A DNA stretch of 64,000 bases from Acheta domesticus (Eukaryota; Arthropoda; Insecta; Orthoptera; Gryllidae), in assembly GCA_031308135.1 (NCBI GenBank), contig JAHLJT010009436.1, forward strand, positions 124,175,366 to 124,239,365. The letters run 5' to 3'. Positions within the stretch are counted from its first letter, which is position 1; every line of letters begins with the position of its first letter. The translations under genes and the position numbers were made by a program. The notes beneath the pieces were generated by a model, which made no database searches, was not told the DNA's origin, and saw only the letters and a list, made by a program, of their open reading frames with translations. Of the stretch, positions 11,430-23,355 are shown piece by piece.

Positions 11430-11859
11430 GTTGGTGAAAACTATTTGTGAATATGTGCAAACAGTTTGCCGGAGGGGGATCAGAAGTTCAATGATTTCTC
11501 TTCCTCCCTCCGTGGATGAGCCTTCGTTTACGATATACAAGTACACATAAGATTTAAAATTTGGTTTTGCTTTAAAATAATCAATGGTGTTTACTTGAAG
11601 TACATTTTTGATAGTATACTTAGATACACTCTTTTTGGAACCTTCATATTTTCTGTAGGTATGTCGGCTCTTCGAAATTACAACAAAGAGAATTGATCCA
11701 TGACGAACATGTTCACCTTTCAACCAAAATTACGTTATAAGTCTAGTGCAAGTGTTGAGTATTTTTAGAAACGTATTCCGATCAAGGATTCTACTCATCG
11801 ATTACGTTCGATTACGCAGAATGACAGAATCCGAAATTTTTCTCAGAACGTGACTTCAT

Positions 11860-12375
11860 CCGCAGGCCCCTCCGAGGGTGGCGCCGCGGCGTGGCGTCGA
11901 GTGGCGCGTAACAGCGGACGCAGCGGTAACGACCAGCGCGGACGCCGCACGTCACCCTCCTCGGCGGGCGAGGGAAGGGCCCGAGGCGGGGCGGACGACC
12001 CCGTTAGACGCGCCTGAGGTTCTGTTATTTGGCCTCTTGAGTGTGTCTTCCCCCGCCGCGCCGCGCCACGCCTCGCCGCCAGCCCGGCCCCCGCCCTTTC
12101 GCGTCCTTTCCCGCCGGCCCCGCCGCGCTCGCCGTCCGCTTTTCCAATTTCCGCGCTCGCCACGTTGCCTCTTCTCCTTCCACCCCACCCTCCATTCGCA
12201 CCCACGCCCACCGCCGCCGCTGTCACGGCGCTCTCTGAAAAAAAAAAATATGTCGCGCGCTCGAGCTCTTTGCCCATGTCCTCTCTACCCGCCTGCGCTC
12301 GGGCAGTCACTTCGTCGTTTGCGGAAAAGTTCGTCTCCGGCTTCCACGGCGTTCGCGCACCGAGGACACGTTGTA
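11860..12375. other. GC-rich CpG island 6
   Basis: This is dense CpG sequence with a GCCGC pentamer run at 12055-12064 and long C-rich stretches (about 12070-12230). An A11 run at 12239-12249 interrupts it before a further CpG-rich segment. Open frames of up to 170 codons are present in opposing frames and read as arginine/proline-rich low complexity, so they are not coding calls. Confidence 0.6.
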
Positions 12376-14035
12376 ATACGCGATGTATGACTTATTTTGT
12401 TGCTGCTGCTGATCAGCGGTGCGCTGTTCTTCGCTGCAGAAAGTATTGCCCCGGATAACTTGTTAATGAATTAATGATCTAATGTTACTATCGTAAATGT
12501 TAATTGCCTTCTCATTTAATCTGTTATAAGACGTAGTATACCCCGCATATCCCGCATTATGTAATAATTCTCGTTCAAGGTTAGAATATTTGGAAAAATT
12601 GTTCTCTAACCATTCTACTAAAATTTCTATACAATATTTTAATTATATACGTAATACAAGTATAATATTTTATGTGTTACACAAGAAAAATATATAACTA
12701 AATACTTGTATAATGATGTACATTTTACTTTTTGGGTCCAATTATCATGTTCAGCTTTCTTTTATAATAAATATATCCTAAACTTTGATTTGACTAATAG
12801 GATTTTACAAAAATAAATTTAAGGAAAATTTCGACTATACATTATGACAAGTCACTTTATACCGCGGTTGACCTGCAGATCACACTGTTGATTGGACACA
12901 GATATTTATACCACATGATCATGTTCCACATTTTAGAAAAATAAAGGAATCTTGTTGGACTCTAGCGAACTCTTCGCACTTCTTAAATCTTTGTTCTCAA
13001 AATGAAACTAACGTCATACTGGATCCCTGCTTCGAATGTTTGTTTTCTTACTCTGAGGAGTGGGGATACCAAAAATGTAATATAGTGTTCAACGAAGTCT
13101 TTATTTTGTACATTATTACATGAGAAACGTAGCTTGAGCTACTCGCGGGACACAGAAACCGGATGTATCATCTTACGATGCATGATTTCTGAGTTAAGAA
13201 CAATAGCAACGTGTGTTTGCGGCTTAGAACGTGGGTTTTGAGATGAAACGGCTGTTTACCTTGCATCGTATTCTGCGAAATTTTTCATCTTAAATCTGTT
13301 TGAAGCACTGGAGGTAATTCTTTGTTCAGTAACAGCACACTTACTTCGTTTTGTGTCGCTGGTGTATTGTAGACTGTACGAAACCGTTACTTTCCTTTAT
13401 ATTTTGTAAAGAGTGGGGGGGGGGCTATAAGTTAAGCTCAAAACTGTGGTAAACTATGGTTCAACGGCATGTGAAAAATGTGTGAACTGGCGTACGTCGT
13501 CGTGGAATTGTTGACATGTGAGATCTCAGAAGAAGATGAAACAAACATATTAACACTTAATTATTATACACTTAACACTTAAATATTAACATATTAACGC
13601 ACACATTAAACATTAACAATTTATGAGCTTCGACTTCTGCCTCACTTTCTTTCCATCCCCTTCGATCGCATAATTTCTGCATAGTGTTACACCGAAAACG
13701 ACCTCTTCAGGTGAGCGTGTGGAACCAAATTTTTGCTCGGAGATTTCGTTTACATTGTGTGTCGATTGAAAATGTCGGCGTCGCAACTTGTGTTCAAAAC
13801 AAAACGTTCGTTTCTGCGTGCCTAGGATTCGTTCCGACGAGAATTTCGTATCCGTACTAAATGATGCTAGTCATTTCCTTTCCTTCTGTAGTCTAGTTTG
13901 CTGTAGAGTGAAAAAATCGAGGCCATTTCGCATATTCCTGCCTGTTTTTGCGCGTATGCGAGCTTTTCGCGCGTATCGAAAGCCGAACCAATCACCAGTT
14001 CAACCAGGACAACGAACGCTTTGGCCTCTTGTTTA
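12376..14035. other. AT-rich interval, no gene seen
   Basis: This is AT-rich with a G10 homopolymer at 13415-13424 and a TTAACA-rich patch (separate entry). Sequence near 13640-14035 is mixed, and the 118-codon frame there (13788-14144) is not recognisable. Confidence 0.5.
13546..13619. repeat. Degenerate TTAACA/CACTTAA tandem patch
   Basis: The words TTAACACTTAA, ACACTTAACACTTAA, ATTAACATATTAAC and ACATTAAACATTAACA follow one another, giving a degenerate tandem of a roughly 6-10-bp unit. Confidence 0.6.
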
Positions 14036-14115
14036 CTCAGCGTTCACGGATGAGCGGTCGTCTTTGTCCTTGGCGGCCCCGCCCCGCCGACCACCCAGCA
14101 CAGAGCAGCGATTGA
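14036..14115. other. Small GC-rich island 7
   Basis: This is a short GC patch centred on GGCGGCCCCGCCCCGCCGACC (about 14071-14091), with GC-box-like CCCCGCCCC. It is much shorter than the neighbouring islands. Confidence 0.4.
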
Positions 14116-14364
14116 TTTTGTGTTTGGGACTCCGTGACAAATAACCTAGATCTGTTTGTATGCGTTTGAACAAGCCAACCACTTCCTGTTTCTTGTTTAA
14201 ATGGATCAGTGTTCCCCTTATTAACACCCCAAATACGGTAGCATGTGCTCTTGAATACTTTAAAGATCGCATTTCAGGCGGTTTTGCCAAGCAATCCTTT
14301 TTTTTCTGTCCTTACTATCTTAAATGTTTTGTTCGACAAAGCGAATGAGTTATTCATGTGAGTA

Positions 14365-14912
14365 GATTGATTGATTGATTGATGATTACGGGCTCGTCAA
14401 CTGCTACGGTGATTAGTTCCGTAAGTGTAGTGTATTCTTTTATCGCGGAAGGTGCCGTTGATTTTCTGGCGCTGGCTGGCGAGATCCGCCGCCGACCTAC
14501 GTTGTCTTGCGGGAATTTTCCCCAACAAGGTATCCCCACCAGCGTGCCCCACCCCAGCCGGGACAAGCTGTAAGCTCCCGACTAGTCTCCCAACAAGTGT
14601 AGTAATTACTGCGTGTGAGTGTGTCTGTGTAAGTAAGGGATGAGGAGAGGGAAGGCAAGAGGAAGGAAAGACCGCGAGCGGCCCGTGGCCCGTTTGTTAG
14701 GGTACTGCTCTGACATTCGCCTGGTGTTGATAAGAGAAACGACGAAAAATTACTGACCTGAACAGCCGGCCGCTAGAATTCTCCTTCAGACGTCAGAACT
14801 CGATCTAGCTGACAAGGTAATGTCGAAAATCCTGCCATCATTGGGATTCGAACCCCCAGGACCTCCTGGTCAGAGACTCTGCAATGACATCAGTTCATGA
14901 CCTGAGCCATTT
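14365..14912 (-). mobile_element. tRNA-derived SINE, SINE-A copy 1 (minus)
   Basis: Read on the minus strand, the element starts with a tRNA-like head: an A-box-like TGGCTCAGGTCATG (about 14896-14909) and a B box GGTTCGAATCCC (14843-14854). The body follows with AGCGGCCGGCT, CACCAGGCGAATGTC, AGCTTGTCCCGGCTGGGG and CAGTTGACGAGCCCGTAATCA. It ends in a (TCAA)n tail (plus-strand TTGA repeats at 14365-14384). The same modules occur in the same order in the copy at 16250-16785. The tRNA-like head, roughly 0.45-kb body and simple-repeat tail are the standard SINE layout. The element is non-autonomous. Confidence 0.85.
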
Positions 14913-16249
14913 TTACCGGTACGTGAGTGGTTCATAAAAATGGAATTTGATATGTAAGTGTAGTCACGGGCGGAAAGTTTAAATAGTGAGCGTCCTATTT
15001 TAGGGTACGTAAATGTTAACGTAAATTTGCGTAAATCAAGATCAGGAATTTTGATGTATTCTGTAACCCACACAGTTACATTTCCCCTTGTGGGATCATA
15101 AAAACGAAACCAAGCCTGGTTAGAACAGCTACACTGGATTCTGTCCCGAGTGGCGCGTCAATACAAATTCACTACTGAAACGGAAATGAAAATCCATTCC
15201 CCCTCCACCGAGAATCGGGAACGCTTTAGCGAAATGTGAGTGGGTTACAAGCTCGCTCGCCACTGACGCTGTGAGCGAAACAAGAGAGGGAATTATCATT
15301 GGTGCAGCATCGTCCCTGGTTTCGCCGTACATCGCACTCCACGAATAAAACCTTGTGCAGCTATGTCTGTGTTGCGTAGTGTGAGCCCCGGCGACTGCGT
15401 CAAACGACTTTCTAATAACCTGTGAAGTTGTTTGACTTTTTGTGCTTCTGAGTACATTACGTAGGAGATTGTCACCTTCTGTACACTGCTGTTGCAGTTT
15501 GTACTAAGTAGTAAGCATTTTGTTTGTATTAAAAAGAGCTAGTTCAGAAATAAGTAAGCTTTTGTACTTCATTTAGAAGGGTGCCCAAATGCCCGTAACT
15601 GTCGTGCACAAATAATATTTGTGATGCGACGACGAGCACAATTGAGGCGTGTCTAAGTTTTACCTTTTGTGGAGAGAAAAGAAGGGTGGGCCCGACGAAT
15701 TATGCTCACCTGAAAGGTGTTTGTCCGGAAGTTGACAGGCCAGACATTCGTAAAGGTAACAAAAGACTGCCGAACCCCAAGTTTCTATGAATGAACATGG
15801 GTATGCGAATACGAGAGTATAAAAGAAGTAAACTTGCCAGAAAGGCACACCGAAAGACAATATAAATTCTTAAGGTAATGCAGTCGCATAGCACAACTGA
15901 AATTACATAACAACCTCTGATGAGAAAAGGGCGGAAGAATATTCTAAAGAAAGTGACACATGAGGAGCGCGGGAGCAGAAAATTAGCTTTGCTTTCAGAG
16001 AGAAATGCAACAGCACATAAGAAAGAGTAGGCGTAACAAATAGGTAATACTTTTAGCAAATGAAAAAAATAATGAATGATGGAAATTACGAATGGAACGC
16101 AATAGAAAATTGTCTCAGAAAAAATGTGAAATTAATTTTAAGGGCTACATCTATTGAGGCGTGGGTTAGAGGGAGGAGGCGAGGAGAGCCTGCGAGTCAC
16201 AAATCGAATTGTTTTTATATCAATAAATCGACGAAAAATATTTTCTTCT
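14913..16249. other. Mixed interval between two SINE-A copies
   Basis: This is unique sequence of intermediate composition. A TATA-like word TATAAAAGAAG lies at 15818-15828 without an evident initiator. A purine-rich patch lies at 16165-16195. The 117-codon minus frame at 15706-16059 is cysteine/phenylalanine-rich and unrecognised. No gene is supported. Confidence 0.45.
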
Positions 16250-16785
16250 CAAATGATAAATGTCACTGCAAGTGCAGTCTGACCCGGACGTCCAAGGGTA
16301 CGAGTCCCGTCGGTGGCAGGATTTTGGACACTATCTACATAGCTAGGTCGATTCAGCCGCTGTCTGGAGGAGAATTTAGCGGCCGGCTATCGTGATCGGT
16401 AGTTTTCTGTGGTTTCTCCGATCAGACCAGGCGAATGTCGGAGTAGTATCTAAAAATGGGCCATGTTCCGCGCGCGTTCTTTCCTCCGTCTTCCTTGCCT
16501 TATCTTCACATCGTACTTGCACACCCTTGCATGAACTACTTTACCACTCATGCCGGGAGACCAGTCGGAAGTGTAGAGCTTGTCCCGGCTGGGGCGATGC
16601 TCCGCTGGTTGGGAGTACCTAGTTGTGGAAAACCCCGCAAGCCGACGTCTAAGTAAGCGCTGGATCTCGCCATCCTGCAGGGAAAGATCACCGCCAGTTC
16701 GCTTGATAAAACATGCACTACACGTACGGGGCTAAGGACCGCAGCAGTTGACGTGCCCGGAATCACTAACCAACCAATCTGTAAA
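16250..16785 (+). mobile_element. tRNA-derived SINE, SINE-A copy 2
   Basis: This is the plus-strand copy of the family at 14365-14912. It has a B-box-like GGTACGAGTCCC (16297-16308) and then GTGGCAGGATTTTGGACAC, TAGCGGCCGGCTATCG, GACCAGGCGAATGTCGG, GGAGACCAGTCGGAAG, AGCTTGTCCCGGCTGGGG, GGCGGTGATCTTTCC (as its complement) and CAGTTGACGTGCCCGGAATCA, ending in a decayed ACCAACCAATC tail near 16780. The A-box part of the head is poorly preserved. The two copies are clearly diverged, so insertion is not recent. Confidence 0.85.
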
Positions 16786-17024
16786 TATTTAAGTGCTTGT
16801 ATTTTTTTTATAAACGTTTAGCTCTCTGCTCTTCTCAGTGTCATTGCTTCACAATCGTTATTGTTTCCTTACTCTGTTGTAACGCAGGAGGGCGCAATGA
16901 TGTACTGTTGTAAATTCGTTAATGCTTCTTAACTGACGCAGTCTAACCCAAAGCGACTTAAATACCATACTGACTCAGTGCATTCTCTCGCAATACCGCG
17001 GTCGCTCACATCCAAGCCAATATC

Positions 17025-17395
17025 AGATCCGGGAGGTGTGGAGGGAGGAGCAAGGCGAGTGCTCGGCGAGGGGGCAGGGAGGGGCGGAGAGGGCCCGCGG
17101 GGCACATTATCCCCCGGAGGAGCGTTGGCGGGATCGGGGGCGGCGGCGGTGGGCGCTTGGGGTAATCGGGCGCAGCAATTGGCCTCATTATCAGCCGCGG
17201 CCCTCTGAGAGGCGCTCGAGCGAACGTATATGCCACGATCCGACCACCCCAGCCCCGTCGACCTCGGTCGTGCCCTTCCCCAGCCCCCCTCCGCCGCTCC
17301 CCCCTGCTCCTGCACCGACCTACTCCTCCGAGTGCTCGCTTCGGGTGCAGCGCGCTCGGCTGATTACTTCGTCCATCTCCTTCGGAAATCATCTT
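17025..17395. other. GC-rich island 8 with homeodomain-type cores
   Basis: A G-rich half (17035-17160) passes into GGGTAATCGGGC (17159-17170), GCAATTGGCCTCATTATC (17174-17191) and then a C-rich half. The embedded TAAT/ATTA words in CpG-rich sequence resemble islands 5 and 21. Frames open on both strands are compositional. The preceding 240 bp after the SINE shows nothing. Confidence 0.55.
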
Positions 17396-17635
17396 TAAGA
17401 AAATGCGAGAAGAGAGAATGGAGGAGCAAAATGTGTTTGTGTCTCTTCCAAAAATTTTAACTTCTGGAAAAATATATTGGTACATCAGCTATAGTACTCG
17501 GCAATCTCAAAAGTACTGTTGTGTTCCTCTGTTTTAAAAAAACGCGTATCATTAGTATTTTTATAGCTGCGGTCTTGATTAGGATATTACTAAAGCTATT
17601 TTATCTAATTGTAATTTTTTTACATAACTCGTTCA
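17396..17635. other. AT-rich gap
   Basis: This is AT-rich unique sequence. I see no feature. Confidence 0.5.
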
Positions 17636-17800
17636 GTAACGACTCGACAGTTCACTCGACAGTTCTCGTTCCAGCTCGATCCTGCGGTTTTTCTTCGCTC
17701 GAGACCTCTGGGCAGGGAGTTGCGCGTCGTGTTGCTCTGCTGCGTCCCGCACCCAGGTGGCTGCGCCCACGGAATTCGCGATAGAAATACTCCGCAGGCT
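17636..17800. other. GC-rich island 9 (weak)
   Basis: This moderately GC-rich block begins with a 14-bp direct repeat (CTCGACAGTTC at about 17643 and 17657) and includes CCAGGTGGCTGCG (E-box CAGGTG) near 17753-17765. Confidence 0.4.
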
Positions 17801-18725
17801 CAAGTTGCTCTTGTTGGGAAGTTTGCTTGGTAATTCATCTTCCAACTCTCAAGCGGCCTACGGTCGGAGTTTACGCGTAGTGTACTCTTTAGTCAGTATA
17901 CCAACTTTTGATATATGCTGGTTAGTCTGCTATATTTCATCTCAGACGAAAGATTTTTTTATCTAGAGAAAGTTGAAAAAAGTGAATACATGGAGAGTAC
18001 AAAACTAATGTTCTCTTGATAATACGTAGCACGGTTTACGTCTCTTATCAGTGAGTTTTAATCATTGTTCAAGATTCCAAAAATTTTAAGATCTGTTCCT
18101 ACATCGTAAAAGTAAACTATTTTAATAACAATGCTTTAAAGCATCAAACCGATCAATCAGTATTGTATGAACTCGTGATTTTCTCAAGCATTTATATTAA
18201 TATTTCAAGGGGACGTTCTCCGTAAGTGAATGCTAGTTATGAAGAGCTCGATCCATATTTCCCGACGCCAAATTTTCGTCAAAGTAGGAGAATCCCAGTA
18301 GAATTGTCGTTCTCGATCATTGCTTTATGTGATAAGTATTGTGATGCTGGTGTGACAAATGACGGCGTACTACGAAAAAATTTTTCCCTCTGGGATGTGA
18401 AACATCGAATTGAAACCTATATCTTCTTATTTCTTAGAATGAACTTTATCTCGCGTAAGATAATCTACAGCCAAGCCCTTCATGTTTATTTAGGGTATTG
18501 ATGAATTTAAAATGTATAGTGAGTACATTCTTCTGGTTAAACGAATAAGATTGTAAAAAATAGTCACATTTAGGAACCATCCTCTAAAGTACTCTTTGAA
18601 ATCTTAATATACTACAAAAACATTTTTATTAACTGTCTTATCTAGCGCATTTTCCATAACGTTTAGATTTTGCATCTGCAAACGCACAACGAGAATACGA
18701 ACACGCTGGATGGGAGAAATTTTGA
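17801..18725. other. AT-rich interval, no gene seen
   Basis: This is AT-rich unique sequence. The 91-codon frame at 18226-18501 (+) is not low-complexity but has no recognisable motif and is within chance length. Confidence 0.45.
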
Positions 18726-19615
18726 ATCGACCAAGAGGCGAGCGCTACAGCGAAGCTAGTGGCGGCGCTTCGCTGCGCAAAAACTAAGCTAATTGCATCC
18801 CCGCCCGACCGCAGCCCCGCCAGCTGGGTCGGCGCCGGAAATCGCTTCGGCCTTCTCCGCCGCCCGCCCCCGCGCCTCAGCCGCCAGCGCCCGCGTTCCG
18901 GTCCTCCCTCCCCTTCGAACTGTAGCCGTCGCCTTCGAAGGCCCCCGCCAGCCCAATCGTGACGCGTCTGCCCGCGCGTTCATTAAATTCCGCCGCCGAT
19001 TCCATTCAGCGTTAATTGTGAATATGTAGATGCTGTCGGGCCAAAGCCGGACCGAGGCGCGGGGGCGGAGACGACGGGAGCAGACAGGCGACGACGGCTA
19101 TGAAATTGTTACGCGCCGCGACGGCGCTGGAAGTATGCGCGGGGATGAGGCTACACCGACAGTTTTATGGGAATTAACAGAGAACGGCGAGCGGACGGAA
19201 GGCCAGGGGCGGAAGGCGTCGCGATCTCGTCCCACGCCCGACGTTCGTTTGATCGTAATTTGTTTTTGAAACGCGTGGGTGACGCGTTTTGCGCGGTCAA
19301 GCTGTCGCTTCTGCGTGCCTCACCAGCGCGCCACCGCTCCCCTTGACTTGTCCTTGCAGCGCGACATCTTCCCTCGCTTGGTCGTTGTGTTCGCTGGATC
19401 TCCTCATCTCTTCTTGTTCCTCGTTTCGCTGCGGTGGCTGCGTCCCGCGCTTTGAAAGGCGAACTGTCGCACCGCGCTCCCTACTATTGTCCGGCCGCGA
19501 GCTTTGTGCTCGGTAAAGGGAGGCTTGTCCACGAGCTCGCTCTTCGGTTCAGGCGCTTTGCATGCGGCAGCGTGTTCCTGCGCGACCGGCTGCCCATTGC
19601 GACTGTGGACGAGAT
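18726..19615. other. GC-rich CpG island 10 (largest), with homeodomain-type cores
   Basis: CpG-rich sequence runs for almost 0.9 kb. Within it lie GCGCGTTCATTAAATTCCG (about 18974-18992), GCGTTAATTGTG (19009-19020) and CAGTTTTATGGGAATTAACA (about 19160-19179). The last combines a TTTATGG word of the Abd-B/Cad type with a TTAA core. The 3' third (19260-19615) is less GC-rich. Inference: regulatory or promoter island. Confidence 0.55.
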
Positions 19616-20105
19616 CTTGACCTAGTTACAGTTGGGCAGGGGCATTATTGTATTATTTCCAGTTTAATGGTGCATTGTGTTTTGAATCGCCGATGAAAAT
19701 GAGTGGCCTTTTATGTGATGGACATTTTTTCTTCTTTCTTCAAGAAATAGGACCCCTTAGCGTTCTCGCTAAACAGTCTTACTCGAAGACACACGTCCGA
19801 AAAGCAATACAAGTGTTCTTGTTTCAACGGTTACAGGAATACTCCAATAAACTATTAACTAAATTATTCTTATTTGTGCTTCAAGTATTGTGTTGGTAAT
19901 CCATTTGAATTTGCACACATTTGCTTCTCAGAAAATTGACGTCATTATTATATATTGTAATTTTTCCAACTTTCTCTGCCTAAATGAAACGACCCCAATT
20001 TTATTTCTCAGCGAAAATATTGTGATAATCCATGTTACAATGTGCTCACCCGCCGTGTTAAACAAACTCCCCGTGTCTTCTTACTCATCGAATCACCTCC
20101 CCGAC
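19616..20105. other. AT-rich interval, no gene seen
   Basis: This is AT-rich unique sequence. Short frames only. Confidence 0.5.
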
Positions 20106-20580
20106 AGGAGCGATTAATAATTCATGCCCGCCAAGTCTTCCCCTGGTCGTGGGCGTCAGCGTCGCCGTCTGGAAGCGTCTCTGGAATCGTCATGACAGCT
20201 ATCGCGGCGGGCGGGCGCTGCGTGTCGCGTCGGCGTGCGAGGGGAGTGGACGTCGTGCGTATGGATGACACGAGGGCGGGCGGGCGCTGTCGCCGGCATG
20301 TGATTCGCGAGGGTGAGGGTGAGGGCGAGGACGAGGACGCGGACGGGGGTCGAGAAGCTGCTGCGGCTCATGAATTTCATGAGGCGACGAGCGACGGCGT
20401 TCTTGCGTCGGACGCGGGGCCCGCGCCGCCCACGCTTCCCGCGCCGCCCGCGCCGCCCGCGCCGCCCGCGCCGCCCGCGCCGCCCGCGCCGCCCGCGCCG
20501 CCCATGCCGTCCGTCGCCGGCAGTCCGCGTCGCCTCCGCTCCTGACCTGTCGCGTCCAATGTTGTCCGCCGGGTTTCGCA
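20106..20580. other. GC-rich CpG island 11
   Basis: This is CpG-rich sequence with a purine-rich GAGGGT/GAGGAC run (20308-20345) followed by a 9-bp minisatellite (separate entry). Translation of the repeat gives APP, RPR/RRP or GGA/RRG-type polymers depending on frame, and no frame shows a domain, so frames of up to 167 codons are dismissed. Confidence 0.6.
20439..20504. repeat. 9-bp GC minisatellite, unit GCCGCCCGC
   Basis: There are about seven near-identical tandem copies of GCCGCCCGC, with diverged copies just upstream (20421-20438) and a last copy altered to CCCATG. The internal homogeneity suggests recent expansion. Confidence 0.9.
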
Positions 20581-22225
20581 CAACGAAACAGAGGGAAACT
20601 GCCGTTTCAATGGTTCAATCCGCTTTTTCGAATGTTGGTTGCGGTCTTGTTGTGACATACGCGTGTATAAATATGAAACTTTAGCAAAAATATATAGCTT
20701 TGAAAAAGTTCCGTGTTAAAAAATTTTCTGATAAAGGATTCACTTTAGCCTAAATTAAGGGTAATTTCATTATCATCTAACGTTCTTGTGTGTTGTAAAA
20801 TATTAACACGATGTAAGTTAATGGTTTTTGGAACTCTTCATTTAGTCGATATTGAATGTCATGATTAATTTGAATACATTACGATCATATTTGAATATAT
20901 TACGGTCATGTGTTTCGCATTTCTGGCGATTTTTTAATTACAGAATACTCAAAATATCACGTTTAAACACATGAGAGATTAGTTTCCAATAGAATCACCT
21001 ATGGCATCTACTTTGGGAGCAATATGGTCATAATTTCTCATTTTGCTTCGTGCTGGTAGTGCTATATACGCATTTATAGCACCTCGTTTTACTCTTCACT
21101 TAACTAAAATGCGTCTTTCTGATCAGTGCGCTTTTGCTTTGACCCCACGATGATTATAATTTGGATGTAGTGGCTCATTGAGCCAATAGTGATATTTGAA
21201 ACCCAAAGCCTGGTTCCTGGCCTACGGTCATGCCATATGGCACTTAAGCGCGATGCAGCTCAGAGCGGATTATATGGCCACTATCGGACACCATATTGAA
21301 CGTAGCAAACAAATGTTCATTTAATAACAGTGGCTTTACCTAGATGATGCTGGAGCACTAGATTACATATTATACACATAATTTTCGCTTGATCAAAGAG
21401 TCACTTTCGCGTGATTATCTGCGTGGCTGAATAGCGATATTCAAGTGAATGAGATGAGCATGGGATTGGGATTGCACTAGAAACTACTCTGACAATAAAG
21501 TACTAGCTGGATGATTTTGTTTCCCATAGAAGTCGTTGATTCTTTTATAAAATTAATTTAGTATAAAATAAGTGCCTATGTTTTCGAATAAATTGTGAAG
21601 TAATATCTAAGTACAGTAGATCAAATAATTCCATGGTCTTCAGACTCCTTGCAAATGAATTGAATACTTTAATAAAACAATCACATCATGAAGAACCACC
21701 GTTCTCAACATACGAACCAAACACTTTCTAGTACCCCGCGTTTTACCATTGCTCCATCGAATTTCATCCTATAATCATCACAATAATATAATATAACAAT
21801 AAATAATAATTATTATTATAAGGATTAAACATTACTCTTTATAAATAAATACTTACTCTCCAAGACAACTTTTGCAAATGACATGCCCCCAAAATACTCT
21901 TTGTATACAGTACCTGATATAAGATGGTTTGATTACGCGGATACGAAGATTGTCAAATTTAAGATGAAAATAATGTAAAAAACTTTATCTTATTAGTAAC
22001 GAATGGTTGTATAAATATGCAAAGTGGTAGAATGAAGGATTGTCAAATGAAAAATTCCACCCACTGACTCATTTTTTTTTCTAATGGCTCACGGAAATTC
22101 CTAAAGCTGAGAATCTGATTTTTCGAGAGGAATGGTGACTCCTTTCGCAACACCAATTCTGTTTTCCAAATCCAAGCCAAAAGAGCATAATATATTGTCA
22201 GTATTAGGCAAATAAGTAGGTTACG
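20581..22225. other. AT-rich interval with a cluster of small dyads
   Basis: This is AT-rich unique sequence. Between 21059 and 21242 lie three dyads: GTGCTATA/TATAGCAC (21059-21066 and 21075-21082), TGGCTCATTGAGCCA (21171-21185) and the palindrome TGCCATATGGCA (21231-21242). No coding frame is seen. Confidence 0.5.
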
Positions 22226-22600
22226 ACAGGAGTTGCATCAGCGGCGCGCGTATCGTGTGTGTCCTCGAGACGCGTGGCGCCGCCGCCGCCGCCCGCCGCC
22301 GACGCGCGCTGACGCACGCAGCAGAAAGATTTTCGTGACGCGCTCTCGCGTGAGCTTTCTTTAGACCGGCGATTGTCGACGCTTGTTTGGGAAGCGCTGT
22401 CGGTCGCCCCGCACCCCTTCCATCGCCATCGCCCTCTCCGCGCTGATTATAGCCTCGCTGGAGAGAAGCGGAGGGCGCGTCGGTGGCGGCGATAATAACC
22501 TACTTGTGTTCGCCATCTGCCCCGGAGCTAGTCGACTGTCTCTTCCAAGCGCTTATTCGCGAAGTCATCTATTTAGTTCTCTGGGCGCTGAAGGAGCACG
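22226..22600. other. GC-rich CpG island 12
   Basis: CpG-dense sequence with a GCC trinucleotide run (22273-22300) passes through CGCTGATTATAGCC and GGCGATAATAACC (homeodomain/GATA-type words) to a Pho-like GCCATCT (22513-22519). Confidence 0.5.
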
Positions 22601-23313
22601 CTGTGTTGTGTTGAAATGCACCACCCAGATACGTCACAAAGGGACAAAGCTAGTTTGTCATGCGATTTTCTGTAAACCAGTTTGTTGTAGTCACGATGAA
22701 TTAAAATAATATAGTTCCATAAATCATTCTAAAAGTGTTTTGACATTTTTTATGTAAGTGCATTAATAATTTTTTGGCAAAGAGCAGCTGATCTTTCAAA
22801 ATCAATGCTATTTTTAACTTTATCTATTGCTTCTTCTACACCAAGTAATAAACGTGAAAAAACCTTATTACTACATGGCGCAAGATTCACAGAGAGGGAC
22901 GGTAATATAAATTCAACATTTAATTTCACCTAAGTACGTATTAAACGGAAGTCTCTTCAAAAACCCTCTTTATAGTGCTATTTTGTAACATATGTGATAG
23001 TAGTATTAAGTCACTTCCCAACAATACATACTCGTACTCCTAGAACGCGTGTTTCGGCTAAATTTCGGGAGGTAGAGTATTATGATACTGGCGTTGCTTA
23101 CAGAGACGAACTGTCTTCTTTCCAAACTTCCTATAAATCAGAGTTCTCTGCTAACGTGAGATGTTTGTCGGACGAATCCGGTCTGTGACTTGCATCTCCT
23201 CGATCTCCTTCCTTTCTCATACCCCTATATCCGAGGGTGTGCCGATTTCGTCGCTTCATCGATCAGAGATCGCGCTTCTTAGAAGGTTCTTCTCTACAGG
23301 AAGCTGTTCTCTT

Positions 23314-23314
<1 letters not shown>
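22601..23314. other. AT-rich interval, no gene seen
   Basis: This is AT-rich unique sequence that ends at the CT tract. No feature is supported. Confidence 0.5.

Positions 23315-23351
<37 letters not shown>
23315..23351. repeat. (CT)n/(GA)n microsatellite
   Basis: An uninterrupted dinucleotide tract of about 18 repeats directly abuts GC island 13. GAGA tracts of this kind bind GAGA-factor-type proteins in insects (known of the family); occupancy here is inference. Confidence 0.95.

Positions 23352-23355
<4 letters not shown>

Larger units (their letters stand above)
9606..11859. other. AT-rich interval with one mixed patch
   Basis: This is mostly AT-rich unique DNA. A mixed patch at 10580-10770 has an E-box CAGCTG, a kB-like decamer and repeated AAATACATTT words, and could be a small regulatory module. 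Two hairpins near 11350-11430 are listed separately. No coding frame is convincing. Confidence 0.5.
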
